This document shows, one piece after another, positions 36,585-44,772 of a DNA stretch of 64,000 nt (positions within the stretch are counted from its first letter, which is position 1; each line of letters starts with the position of its first letter). This DNA comes from Algoriphagus resistens. Its GTDB lineage: Bacteria; Bacteroidota; Bacteroidia; Cytophagales; Cyclobacteriaceae. Location of the stretch: NCBI RefSeq assembly GCF_001442615.1, contig NZ_LMXN01000003.1, positions 248,001 through 312,000 on the forward strand. The letters are read 5' to 3'. A program made the translations under genes and the position numbers. The notes below the pieces were generated by a model. It worked only from the letters and a program-made list of their open reading frames with translations. It made no database searches and was not told the origin of the DNA.

Positions 36585-36894
36585 CCTATTGCCAGCACAG
36601 CCAAAATCCCTTACTTTTCACCATAGCATCGAATAACGTTCGATCAAACGAAATAATCTAAAAGCCACCTGATTAAAAAGGGAACTTTCTGCGAGGTCTA
36701 TCACCCAAACCGAAGGTATCCTGGCACAATCGTGCGCGCCTGGTGCCTTGACGATAGCGGGCTTGGTTGCTTATGGATAGAAATGCTTCGTGCCAAAAGA
36801 TTCTTCGTTTGTATTTGAAATCCGGAATTTTTGTACTACCATTTTCTACTATCATAGTATTAGTAATACGCTTTATTATTAATTAAGTACTCTT
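36585..36894. other. Gene-free stretch ahead of the HipB-like pseudogene
   Basis: About 310 bp. The 3' half is AT-rich (36840-36890) and must hold the promoter of the HipB-like gene. A more GC-rich patch at 36690-36770 stands out from its surroundings. A 60-codon minus-strand open frame covers 36673-36855, but its product is rich in Arg and resembles no protein I know, so I do not call it a gene. Confidence 0.4.
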
Positions 36895-37203
36895 ATGGTA
36901 TCGTTTATTTCTCCAAATAAAGCCCAGCAAAAAATCGCTGACAGCGTCCGAAAATGACGTATTATGATGGAACTGACACAAGAAGGGTTAGCCGAGCAGT
37001 CAGGGGTTGCTCTTGCGACCTTGCGAAAGTTTGAGCAAAAGGGGCACATCTCCCTGGAATCCTTTTTAAAGCTGCTGTGGATTGTCGGTGGATTGGAAGA
37101 ACTTCTTCATTCTCTAAATCCTCCAAAGCCGAATTTCACATCAATCGACGAAGTGTTAAAAGACGGTGGCCGTAGGGAGCGAAAAAGAGGTCGTAAGAAA
37201 TGA
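36895..37203 (+). pseudogene. HipB-like XRE-family antitoxin gene interrupted by a TGA codon
   Basis: The reading frame starts at ATG 36895 (MVSFISPNKAQQKIADSVRK), meets TGA at 36955-36957, and continues in the same frame RIMMELTQEGLAEQSGVALA, then TLRKFEQKGHISLESFLKLL and a basic tail (RRERKRGRKK). Family members read straight through this point with an Arg, and CGA to TGA is a single transition. The part after the stop holds the helix-turn-helix. The ATG at 36964 could restart translation, giving a 79-aa protein with the DNA-binding helices but lacking the first 23 residues. The frame ends with an ATGA overlap onto a short possible hipA remnant. Confidence 0.72.
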
Positions 37204-37289
37204 CTAAGCTTGTCACAGAAGTTAAGGCCGGAGCTATGCGGACTACATTGATTCTCTGTATCTTGAGTGAATTCAAAAGATTTAGTTAG
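37200..37289 (+). pseudogene. Possible remnant of a hipA-type toxin gene
   Basis: An ATG overlapping the HipB-like stop (ATGA) opens a 29-codon frame, MTKLVTEVKAGAM then TTLILCILSEFKRFS. The position and the first nine residues (MTKLVTEVK) are where HipA kinases begin in such operons, but the rest does not resemble HipA, and no HipA kinase domain follows before the Fic gene. I infer a large deletion of the toxin; a chance frame cannot be excluded. Confidence 0.35.
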
Positions 37290-37339
37290 AGGATCGAGAG
37301 TAGCGTTCAGCTTTGTCCGAAAGGTCGCATTCCTACACT

Positions 37340-37440
37340 AATGCGGTGAATAGAACCAATATTCACCGCATTTTTTGCAAGATTTATATTGACGGTGCGG
37401 TGAAAACCTGGTATATTTACCGTAAATTATGCGGTGAATA
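37340..37440 (+). promoter_or_regulatory. Array of GCGGTGAA repeats upstream of the Fic gene (putative operators)
   Basis: A perfect 13-bp inverted repeat (AATGCGGTGAATA at 37340-37352, TATTCACCGCATT at 37360-37372, 7-bp spacer) is followed by T6 and could also act as a terminator. A direct copy of the core, TGCGGTGAA, is at 37396-37404. A second near-palindrome (TATTTACCG at 37414-37422, CGGTGAATA at 37432-37440) ends directly at the Fic ATG. Five copies of one motif in 100 bp around the promoter suggest binding sites for a regulator, perhaps the winged-helix domain of Fic itself (inference). Confidence 0.65.
37389..37419 (+). promoter_or_regulatory. Probable Bacteroidota-type promoter of the Fic gene
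   Basis: TTG at 37389-37391 and TATATTTA at 37412-37419 (7 of 8 with TAnnTTTG conventions) are 20 bp apart, the right spacing for -33 and -7 elements. The second GCGGTGAA-type palindrome begins inside the -7 element, so a bound protein would block this promoter. Confidence 0.45.
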
Positions 37441-38541
37441 ATGTATGTCTACCAACAAAAAACATGGCCGGACTTCTCTTGGGATGTAAGTAAACTTGCT
37501 TCACTATTGGCATCTGTACGCCACAAGCAGGGAAAACTCACAGGGCGAATGATTAGCCTTGGTTTTGATCTTCAAGAAGAAGCTATGCTGCAAACGATTA
37601 CACAAGACGTGCTTAAGACAAGTGAAATCGAAGGCGAACATCTCAATGTTGATCAGGTTCGTTCATCTGTCGCTCGAAAATTGGGCATGGATATCGGTGG
37701 ATCAATTCCAGCTGATCGCCATGTGGAAGGGGTAGTTGATATGCTTTTGGATGCCACTCAGAATTACGAGAGATCCCTAGATGACGAACGTTTATTTGGT
37801 TGGCATGCTGCAATGTTTCCAACAGGGAGAAGTGGCATGCATAAAATTACCGTTGGGTCATGGAGAACACCAGAAACAGGTGCTATGCAAGTCGTTTCCG
37901 GTGCCATGGGAAAAGAGAGAGTGCATTTTGAAGCTCCTCAATCAGAAATCGTTGCTCAAGAAATGGAAGCGTTTTTCGACTGGTTCAATTCTGAAGCAGA
38001 TATAGATCCCGTACTAAAAGCGGCCATCGCTCATTTGTGGTTTGTAACTATTCACCCGTTCGATGATGGAAATGGGCGTATAGCACGAGCAGTAAGTGAT
38101 TTGCAGTTAGCGCGATCCGATGAAAGCAAACAGCGCTTTTACAGTATGTCTGCTCAGATCCAAAAAGAAAGAAAACAGTATTATGAGATTTTGGAAAAAA
38201 CTCAAAAAGGAGATCTTGATATCACCAAATGGTTACTTTGGTTCCTATCTTGTCTTGAGCGAGCGTTAGTCCAGGCAGAAGAAACGCTAAACTCCGTTCT
38301 CAATAAGGCGAATTACTGGAATTTCTTGAATACCAAATCACTCAATGAACGTCAGAAGCTGATGATGAACAAACTTCTGGATGGATTTGACGGGAAACTC
38401 AATACTTCGAAATGGGCAAAAATCACCAAAGTTTCTACAGACACCGCGCTAAGGGATATTCAAAATCTTGAAGAGCAGGGAGTGCTTGCAAAACAACTAG
38501 GTGGTGGCAGAAGTACTAGCTATGAATTAGTACAGCTATGA
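37441..38541 (+). CDS. Fic-family AMP-transferase with C-terminal winged helix
   Basis: A 366-aa protein that would transfer AMP from ATP to a protein hydroxyl. An N-terminal DUF4172-like domain (YVYQQKTWPDFSWD) carries the inhibitory helix motif TSEIEG (residues 60-65, S/TxxxEG), placing it in class II Fic proteins with built-in inhibition. The catalytic motif HPFDDGNGR is intact at residues 205-213. The last 65 residues form a winged helix (DTALRDIQNLEEQGVLAKQL then GGGRSTSYEL), a likely DNA-binding module. It follows the broken HipB-like locus and precedes two tRNA genes. Target protein unknown. Confidence 0.92.
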   Translation: MYVYQQKTWPDFSWDVSKLASLLASVRHKQGKLTGRMISLGFDLQEEAMLQTITQDVLKTSEIEGEHLNVDQVRSSVARKLGMDIGGSIPADRHVEGVVDMLLDATQNYERSLDDERLFGWHAAMFPTGRSGMHKITVGSWRTPETGAMQVVSGAMGKERVHFEAPQSEIVAQEMEAFFDWFNSEADIDPVLKAAIAHLWFVTIHPFDDGNGRIARAVSDLQLARSDESKQRFYSMSAQIQKERKQYYEILEKTQKGDLDITKWLLWFLSCLERALVQAEETLNSVLNKANYWNFLNTKSLNERQKLMMNKLLDGFDGKLNTSKWAKITKVSTDTALRDIQNLEEQGVLAKQLGGGRSTSYELVQL

Positions 38542-38734
38542 AAAAGGTAACAAAAAATACTTTTGAACAAATTTTTGTTACTACTTTTTCGTCATCGCCA
38601 ATAAAATTGAATGTAATTTCACCTTCGCTTCGACTATTTGTATCTGGATTGGCTTGCGCCCTAGAAACTTTTCCAACATAACTTCCTTGAATGCCTTCGT
38701 CAAGCGTTTTCAGTCTAGAAAGTATTGATTCCAT
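38516..38734 (-). CDS. Doubtful small open frame downstream of fic
   Basis: A 72-codon frame on the minus strand: MESILSRLKTLDEGIQGSYV, then a polar stretch (SRAQANPDTNSRSEGEITFN), then a hydrophobic end (VFFVTFFIAVLIHS) that overlaps the last 26 bp of fic. The middle part looks protein-like (no low-complexity, plausible beta strands), so it may be a remnant of a longer gene, but no family is recognised. Confidence 0.25.
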   Translation of the reverse strand: MESILSRLKTLDEGIQGSYVGKVSRAQANPDTNSRSEGEITFNFIGDDEKVVTKICSKVFFVTFFIAVLIHS

Positions 38735-38756
38735 AGGGATATTGTGCCCGTGATTC

Positions 38757-38787
38757 CAAAAAAAAAGCTCCCCTTTTGAGGAAGCTC
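38757..38787 (-). terminator. Terminator of the tRNA-Leu transcript
   Basis: On the minus strand, 22 bp after the tRNA-Leu 3' end, an imperfect stem (GAGCTTCCTC against GGGGAGCT, loop AAAA) is followed by nine Ts (38758-38766). Confidence 0.8.
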
Positions 38788-38808
38788 TAAATTGCTGATT
38801 ATCAGCTG

Positions 38809-38892
38809 TACCAGGAGCGGGAATCGAACCCGCACGGCCTTACGGCCACAAGATTTTAAGTCTTGCGTGTCTACCTATTCCACCATCCCGGC
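38809..38892 (-). tRNA. tRNA-Leu (anticodon TAA)
   Basis: An 84-nt cloverleaf on the minus strand: acceptor GCCGGGA paired with TCCTGGT, anticodon stem CAAGA/TCTTG with loop CTTAAAA (anticodon TAA), long variable arm (TGGCCGTAAGGCCG), T-arm GCGGGTTCGATTCCCGC and discriminator A. CCA is not encoded. Confidence 0.95.
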
Positions 38893-38933
38893 TTCACTTG
38901 GTCATTCCCAAGCTACTGTTTCCGTGAAACAAG

Positions 38934-38959
38934 AAAGCCCTTGAATCAAGGGCTTTTTG
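38934..38959 (-). terminator. Hairpin between tRNA-Gly and tRNA-Leu
   Basis: A perfect 10-bp stem (AAAGCCCTTG/CAAGGGCTTT) with a 3-base loop directly after tRNA-Gly. On the minus strand it is followed by CTTGTTTC. It would separate the two tRNA transcripts or serve as a processing/attenuation site. Confidence 0.6.
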
Positions 38960-39032
<73 letters not shown>

Positions 39033-39170
39033 GTCATGTAAACCGGAACGTGATCCAGTTGAATTGTGGATGCAAAGGTAAGCACCAGAAATAAAATCAC
39101 AAACATTACTTCGTTATTTTTTAGTGATTCCCTTCTTTAATCATACTTATCATTGATATTCAAGGGAATA

Positions 39171-39968
39171 TCAAAAAGGATAGGTTGATAATATTTTCAC
39201 CATTTCACCCACATTTTTAGCTTTGAGCTTCTTTAGAATGTTTTTACGGTGTGTAGCCACTGTATTTACAGAAATATTCAAACGCTCAGCTATTTCCTTG
39301 GACTCTTTCCCCTCTAAAATCAAGGTTACGATTACTTTCTCTTTTTTTGTCAGAGAGACTGTTCTACTATGTGGAGAATTCTTACTAACAAATATCCGCG
39401 TGCCGTCCTCTTTTTGGTAGGAGTAATTCCAATCGTAACTTGAGGTCTTAGGAGGAGTATAAAGCTGCATTATGATATGTAAATCCATTGCAAAATTGCC
39501 TGCAGAATCAATTAAATAGGGTCTTACTTTTCCGAGCACCCAGGTGACTTTATTGGTTATTCGATGTACCCAACGAGTGGTATATGAAAATTCAAAAGTA
39601 TGCTTCTCTTCCAAAGTGAGCTGATGGAAACTGTCAAAAACTATTTTTTGGAAGCGAATAAATTCAGGCCTATCCTCTGGATGAGTCAACGCAAAGGTGG
39701 TCTCCATCCCTTTCTCACGAAACATGGAAGAAGGGTAACCAGTCAATTCCCCAACATTTCCCGCAAAAAAGGCCAAATTCAAGCTTCTATAGTCATAACA
39801 CGCAATCGTCAACCCCTCTCTCATTCCAATGTTCTGGCTCAGCTGCTCAAGCTCTTTAATCTTGCTGTTTTTCTCAGGATGCTCTTGGAACTCCTGCTCT
39901 TTCCACTCATGAAAAAATTGTGAATACTTATTTTGCTTTCGCAAATCTTTCAACAATACCTTGTCCAT
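39171..39968 (-). CDS. PAS-type sensor with LuxR-type DNA-binding domain
   Basis: A 265-aa transcription regulator. The middle (about residues 55-180: YDYRSLNLAFFAGNVGELTG ... FALTHPEDRPEFIRFQKI) is PAS-like. The C-terminal 60 residues are a LuxR/GerE helix-turn-helix (VSLTKKEKVIVTLILEGKES, KEIAERLNISVNTVATHRKN, ILKKLKAKNV). No receiver domain or membrane segment, so it probably senses a cytosolic signal. Targets unknown; its neighbours (tRNAs, mutS) give no clue. Such Bacteroidota PAS-LuxR proteins are common. Confidence 0.85.
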   Translation of the reverse strand: MDKVLLKDLRKQNKYSQFFHEWKEQEFQEHPEKNSKIKELEQLSQNIGMREGLTIACYDYRSLNLAFFAGNVGELTGYPSSMFREKGMETTFALTHPEDRPEFIRFQKIVFDSFHQLTLEEKHTFEFSYTTRWVHRITNKVTWVLGKVRPYLIDSAGNFAMDLHIIMQLYTPPKTSSYDWNYSYQKEDGTRIFVSKNSPHSRTVSLTKKEKVIVTLILEGKESKEIAERLNISVNTVATHRKNILKKLKAKNVGEMVKILSTYPF

Positions 39969-40018
39969 AAAAAATCCTTAGTAGTAGCAAAACTCATTTA
40001 AGGCATAAAAATGAACTC

Positions 40019-42625
40019 TTATGCTTCAATTTTCTTTTTGATTTCATGCAATTTCAAAAGTGCTTCTATAGGCGAAATCGCATTAATGTCAATTCCATCG
40101 ATAAGCTCTTTTGCCTCCTGGAACTTAGGGTCCAACTCGAACATGCTTAACTGATAGTTGTTTTTAGGAATAGCCTTTATCTTTTCCTTTTGCTCAGCGA
40201 CAGCCTTGTCTTTTTCCAAATGAGACATGATCTCCGCAGCTCTTAAGACGATTGGATTTGGCATACCGGCCATTTGGGCCACATGGATACCAAAACTGTG
40301 TTCGCTCCCTCCGGCCTTAAGCTTACGCATAAAAATCACCTTATTGCCAACTTCTTTTACAGAAACATTGAAATTCTTGATTTTCGGAAAATCAGAAGCC
40401 AGTTGATTCAATTCATGGTAGTGTGTCGCAAAAAGAGTCTTTGCCCTAAAAGTCGGGTGATTATGCAGGTATTCCACAATAGACCAAGCGATGGAAATAC
40501 CATCGTAAGTGGATGTACCCCGGCCGATTTCATCCATTAGCACCAAACTACGATCTGATAAATTATTGAGAATACTTGCCGTTTCTGTCATTTCCACCAT
40601 AAATGTGGATTCTCCTTTGGATAAATTATCTGAGGCGCCTACCCGGGTAAAGACTTTATCGATAATGCCTATTCTGGCAAAGGATGCCGGCACAAAGCTT
40701 CCCATTTGCGCCATTAGCACTGTCAGAGCCGTCTGACGCAGTAGAGCAGACTTACCAGCCATATTGGGGCCTGTAATAATCATGATCTGCTGCGAATCAT
40801 GATCCAGGTAAATATCATTCGGCACATAATTCTCTCCCGGAGGTAATTGCCTCTCTATCACTGGATGTCGGCCGTCTTTAATTTCAAGGGTTTCTGTCTC
40901 TGAGATTTTTGGCCGGGAATAGCCATTGGAAAGAGCAACTTGAGCAAAAGAAAGTAATACATCCAACGTACCAAGAACCCTGGCATTCTGTTGGATTTGA
41001 GTGACAAACTGAGCCGTTTCCTGGACAAGGGCCAGAAAAAACCGTAGCTCAATGGCAATCATCTTATCTTCAGCATTTAAGATTTTGTCCTCGTATTCTT
41101 TTAGCTCAGGAGTGATATACCGCTCAGCGTTTACAAGTGTTTGCTTTCGGATCCATTCTGCAGGCACCTTATCCTTGTGCGAATGTGTCACTTCAAGATA
41201 GTATCCGAATACTTTATTAAATGCGATTTTGAGCGAGGTAATTCCTGTTTTTTGAACTTCGCGCTGTTGGATCTGTACCAAAAAATCCTTGCCTGTATTC
41301 GCCAAACCGCGGTATTCGTCCAATTCAGTATCGACTCCATCATTGATAATTCCTCCCTGATGTGTCAGCATAGGAGCATCCTCTTTCAGCTCCTTATCTA
41401 TTTTCTCCAACAAAAGCTCACAGGGATACAACTGGTCGGAGAGTCTTTGCAGCGTAGGGTTCTTCTGATTTTTGAGGAGTTCCTTGATCGGAAGCGTATT
41501 CTTCAGTGCCCGTTTGATTTGGTTTATTTCACGTGGATTTGCCCGGCCTACCACTACTTTCGAAATCAGCCGCTCCAGGTCCCCAATGTGCTTGAGCGGA
41601 TCAGTTATTTCTTCAATCAGGCCTGAATTCTGGTAGAAAAAGTCTACAACATTCAAACGCTCTTCTATGGTTGTTTTCTCCTTCAGTGGTAGAACCATCC
41701 ACTTTTTCATCATACGTGAACCCATAGGAGTGACTGTCTGATCTAATATATTGATCAGAGGAACCCCACCTTCGTGCTGTGGAAATACCAATTCCAGATT
41801 TCTGATGGTGAATTTGTCCAACCACACATATTTCTCCTCGGCAATCCGTGAAATAGAAGAAATATGCTGGATTTCTTTATGTTCAGTTTCTTCCAAATAA
41901 TAAAGAATGGCGCCTGCGGCAATTATCCCTGATTCAATTTCTTCTATGCCAAAACCCTTTAGATTTGCCGTACCAAAATGTGTTTTGAGCTTTTCGTAAG
42001 TGAAATCATATTGATAAACCCAGTCTTCACAGTGAAAGGTGATAAAATCATTTTTGAGCATCTCAGCAGCTGGCTTTTTAGCTGCCTTGGAAAAAATGAT
42101 CTCTGCCGGAGCAAAGCTTTGGATCAGCTTTTCGAGATAGGATGCAGTACCTTCTGCACACATAAATTCACCGGTGGAAAGATCTAAAAAAGCAATTCCG
42201 TGTTTCTCTTTGCCAAAAGAAATAGAGGCTAGGTAATTGTTTTTCTTGGTATCCAAAACCTGATCATTGAACGAAAGCCCAGGAGTCACCAGTTCTGTCA
42301 CGCCTCGTTTCACAATGCCTTTTACAGACTTAGGATCTTCGAGCTGATCGCAGATTGCAACACGATTTCCAGCTCTCACCAATTTTGGCAAATAAGTATC
42401 CAAAGAATGGTGGGGAAAACCGGCCAATTCGATATGAGACGCTGAGCCATTCGCTCTTTTGGTCAAGACGATATCCAGAATCTTACTGGCCCGCACAGCG
42501 TCCTCCCCAAACGTTTCATAGAAATCGCCTACTCGAAAAAGCAATAAAGCACCAGGATGTTTAGCTTTGATTGCATTATACTGCTTCATTAAGGGCGTTT
42601 CTTTTCCGTCTTTTGACTTACTCAT
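40019..42625 (-). CDS. mutS: DNA mismatch repair protein MutS
   Basis: An 868-aa mismatch sensor. The mismatch-binding motif FRVGDFYETFGEDA is near the N-terminus (Phe-x-Glu wedge present), the core domains follow, and the ATPase has Walker A (GPNMAGKSALLRQTALTVLM), Walker B (SLVLMDEIGRGTSTYDG) and the ATHYHEL motif. The C-terminal helices are normal. This is the MutS1 (repair) type. Divergent from the SpoU methyltransferase gene 92 bp away. Confidence 0.98.
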   Translation of the reverse strand: MSKSKDGKETPLMKQYNAIKAKHPGALLLFRVGDFYETFGEDAVRASKILDIVLTKRANGSASHIELAGFPHHSLDTYLPKLVRAGNRVAICDQLEDPKSVKGIVKRGVTELVTPGLSFNDQVLDTKKNNYLASISFGKEKHGIAFLDLSTGEFMCAEGTASYLEKLIQSFAPAEIIFSKAAKKPAAEMLKNDFITFHCEDWVYQYDFTYEKLKTHFGTANLKGFGIEEIESGIIAAGAILYYLEETEHKEIQHISSISRIAEEKYVWLDKFTIRNLELVFPQHEGGVPLINILDQTVTPMGSRMMKKWMVLPLKEKTTIEERLNVVDFFYQNSGLIEEITDPLKHIGDLERLISKVVVGRANPREINQIKRALKNTLPIKELLKNQKNPTLQRLSDQLYPCELLLEKIDKELKEDAPMLTHQGGIINDGVDTELDEYRGLANTGKDFLVQIQQREVQKTGITSLKIAFNKVFGYYLEVTHSHKDKVPAEWIRKQTLVNAERYITPELKEYEDKILNAEDKMIAIELRFFLALVQETAQFVTQIQQNARVLGTLDVLLSFAQVALSNGYSRPKISETETLEIKDGRHPVIERQLPPGENYVPNDIYLDHDSQQIMIITGPNMAGKSALLRQTALTVLMAQMGSFVPASFARIGIIDKVFTRVGASDNLSKGESTFMVEMTETASILNNLSDRSLVLMDEIGRGTSTYDGISIAWSIVEYLHNHPTFRAKTLFATHYHELNQLASDFPKIKNFNVSVKEVGNKVIFMRKLKAGGSEHSFGIHVAQMAGMPNPIVLRAAEIMSHLEKDKAVAEQKEKIKAIPKNNYQLSMFELDPKFQEAKELIDGIDINAISPIEALLKLHEIKKKIEA

Positions 42626-42717
42626 GGAGGTATGCTTACTTTTATACTAATTTTGGGAAGGGTATTCAATGGGAATATCCCCGAAAATAAGCCATTCACA
42701 AAGCAGAACAAAAAAGG

Positions 42718-43251
42718 ATGAAAAAATTAAGCATGGAGGAGCTGGAAAGAGTCTCTGTTGAAGAGTTTAAAAAAATGGATAAGTCTCCCATTATACTCGT
42801 TCTGGATAACGTCCGAAGCTTGAATAACGTAGGTTCTGCATTTCGCACGGGAGATGCTTTCGGTGTAGAAAAAATTTACCTCTGCGGAATTACTGGCACT
42901 CCCCCTCATCGGGATATTCAGAAAACTGCCTTAGGAGCAACTGAATCCGTAGAATGGGAATATTGCCTGAATACCATGCAAGCTTTGAAAAAATTGAAAG
43001 CAATAGGCTATCAGGTCTGTGCGTTGGAGCAGGTAGATCGCTCCATGATGCTGAATGATTTTATTCCTGAAAAAGGAAAAAAATACGCTCTGGTGTTCGG
43101 AAATGAGGTTTTTGGAGTAGAAGAAGAAGTGCTCAATGCCTGCGATGCAGTATTGGAAATCCCGCAACTGGGCACTAAGCATTCCTTAAATATCTCCGTA
43201 TCGCTGGGAATAGCTGTTTGGGATCTGATGGTGAAAACGGAGCAATTCTAA
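42718..43251 (+). CDS. SpoU/TrmH-family RNA 2'-O-methyltransferase
   Basis: A 177-aa SPOUT-fold enzyme. Motif 1 (LVLDNVRSLNNVGSAFRTGDA), motif 2 (YALVFGNEVFGVEEEVLNAC) and motif 3 (LEIPQLGTKHSLNISVSLGI) form the trefoil knot that binds SAM and contact the ribose 2'-OH of tRNA or rRNA. Exact target not deducible. Its end overlaps the convergent outer-membrane protein gene by 4 bp. A TAATTTTG -7-like element lies at 42648-42655. Confidence 0.92.
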   Translation: MKKLSMEELERVSVEEFKKMDKSPIILVLDNVRSLNNVGSAFRTGDAFGVEKIYLCGITGTPPHRDIQKTALGATESVEWEYCLNTMQALKKLKAIGYQVCALEQVDRSMMLNDFIPEKGKKYALVFGNEVFGVEEEVLNACDAVLEIPQLGTKHSLNISVSLGIAVWDLMVKTEQF

Positions 43252-43661
43252 TTCTTACTGAAGCGGTACCGGATACCAAAGGACCCCCGAAATAAAGAAT
43301 CATCTTCAAATCCAAGAATTGGTGCCCCTTCTATATGAAAACCAAAATCCTTTTGCTCAAAAGGGTAGATATTCAAACCTACTGGAACTACAATCCCGTC
43401 AAAACTTCCGACTCTTAAACCTGCTCCACCATAGAACTCAAACCGATCTGTCTTTTTGAATATATAATTGGCGACAAGTTCGGCGGATAAATCCTCTAAG
43501 TAAGTATCAGTTCCCAATCGGAATTCAGGAATAAAGCGCTCACCAAATTGGTAATTCACCCCAATGAAAGGAAGATTGCTGTGGTGAAATGTGATGGTGG
43601 TCTGTGAAAAAGCAGAGACAGAAAATAAACCGAATAAGGAGATCAGTAAGAATTTTTTCAT
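43248..43661 (-). CDS. Small outer-membrane beta-barrel-like protein
   Basis: A 137-aa protein with signal peptide MKKFLLISLFGLFSVSAFSQ. The mature part alternates aromatic/hydrophobic and polar residues (FIGVNYQFGERFIPEFRLG, FEFYGGAGLRVGSFDGIVV, GSFGIRYRFSKN), and ends in a short strand typical of small Bacteroidota barrels. No specific family can be assigned. Confidence 0.68.
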   Translation of the reverse strand: MKKFLLISLFGLFSVSAFSQTTITFHHSNLPFIGVNYQFGERFIPEFRLGTDTYLEDLSAELVANYIFKKTDRFEFYGGAGLRVGSFDGIVVPVGLNIYPFEQKDFGFHIEGAPILGFEDDSLFRGSFGIRYRFSKN

Positions 43662-43688
43662 TTGTGTAGAATTAAGTTTAGTAAAAAT

Positions 43689-44162
43689 TCAAAACCCAAG
43701 CTCACTTAGCTTAATATGGGTTTTAATCATATTGGAGCTGGCTTTTGCAACAAGCTTACCTGAATCTTTAGTGATTACGGATTCCCAATGATTTAGGTTT
43801 GCTCCAGACCGAACTAATTTTGCTGAAACTTCCAATTTCTCCCCAATCTGCGCAGAGGATAAGTAATCGACATTCAGGTTGATACTAGTCATTAAAAATT
43901 CCGATCCTACCACAAAATTTCCCATTCCGATCACATCGTCCATCATCAATGAAGCTACTCCACCATGCAGGATTCTGGCAGGGTTGCACATCTCATAAGT
44001 GACCGTATAGGATACTTTTATCCATCCCATGTTAATCTCCAGAAGTGTTCCTCCAAGCCAGTTTCCTGCCCTAGAGGGTGTTTTATCTAGCTTCTGGCCA
44101 ATCAACTTCTTAAATTGCTCCAACTGCGGATTATGGTTTTCCATAGGATTATTCTTGTTCAT
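43689..44162 (-). CDS. PaaI-family hotdog thioesterase
   Basis: A 157-aa hotdog-fold protein. The motif NPARILHGGVASLMMDDVIG is the PaaI/YdiI-type HGG-x-x-x-x-x-D active site that hydrolyses acyl-CoA thioesters. Substrate unknown, likely a phenylacetyl- or medium-chain-type CoA. It overlaps the preceding membrane-protein gene by 14 bp, so the two are co-translated. Confidence 0.88.
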   Translation of the reverse strand: MNKNNPMENHNPQLEQFKKLIGQKLDKTPSRAGNWLGGTLLEINMGWIKVSYTVTYEMCNPARILHGGVASLMMDDVIGMGNFVVGSEFLMTSINLNVDYLSSAQIGEKLEVSAKLVRSGANLNHWESVITKDSGKLVAKASSNMIKTHIKLSELGF

Positions 44163-44742
44163 TTATCAATCTAAAATAGTCTTCTAATAAAGTTTTTAAG
44201 GCTTTCTTTTCTTTTGGTTTTGACCAGATAGACTTCCAGGTTGCTCCATCTTTAATTTCAAAATCCGCATCCTTTTCTATCCAAGGGCGGAGCTGTCTAA
44301 CATACGCAAGAAGTTCAGAATTATTCCCGTTTTCAAGCCGAAATTCTGCTTGCTTCCCCTCTGTAAAAACACGGATTTCCAGTGGCCATTCCACATTTGT
44401 TGCTTCTAAATACAGATAAGCTTCGTCTTTTACCGAGTTGAGTACTATGACCAGATCCAACAATGGTTTAGTCTGGGAGATTTCTCTATTTCCATGACGA
44501 AACAGGAGCATTCCTGCATCGGATCTACCTTCCCTATCATATCTGATAGCACGCACATTCAAAAAATATAAACGACTGGATGATGTCATTCGGAAAGTCA
44601 AATCCTCACCCGTATTATTTGCTCGCCTAGTATTAAAAAAAGATAGAAGCAAGACGAGCAGAATTGATGCTAGGCCAAAAATTTTGAGAATTTTGAGCAG
44701 TTCTGGAGATAATATATCGTTTGTTTTTTGCCTATTAGGCAT
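44149..44742 (-). CDS. Single-pass membrane protein, unknown function
   Basis: A 197-aa protein with one transmembrane helix near the N-terminus (ILKIFGLASILLVLLLSFFN), followed by a largely beta-type extracytoplasmic part (SSRLYFLNVRAIRYDREG; LYLEATNVEWPLEIRVFTEG). It precedes and overlaps the hotdog thioesterase gene by 14 bp, and follows the SDR gene by 30 bp on the same strand. No family recognised. Confidence 0.7.
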   Translation of the reverse strand: MPNRQKTNDILSPELLKILKIFGLASILLVLLLSFFNTRRANNTGEDLTFRMTSSSRLYFLNVRAIRYDREGRSDAGMLLFRHGNREISQTKPLLDLVIVLNSVKDEAYLYLEATNVEWPLEIRVFTEGKQAEFRLENGNNSELLAYVRQLRPWIEKDADFEIKDGATWKSIWSKPKEKKALKTLLEDYFRLINEQE

Positions 44743-44772
44743 GGAAAAGCTACTTAAGACTTCAAATCAGTT

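Noticed and set aside
36673..36855. A 60-codon minus-strand frame with an Arg-rich product
   Set aside because: No start context, no family resemblance, and composition looks like translated non-coding GC-rich DNA.
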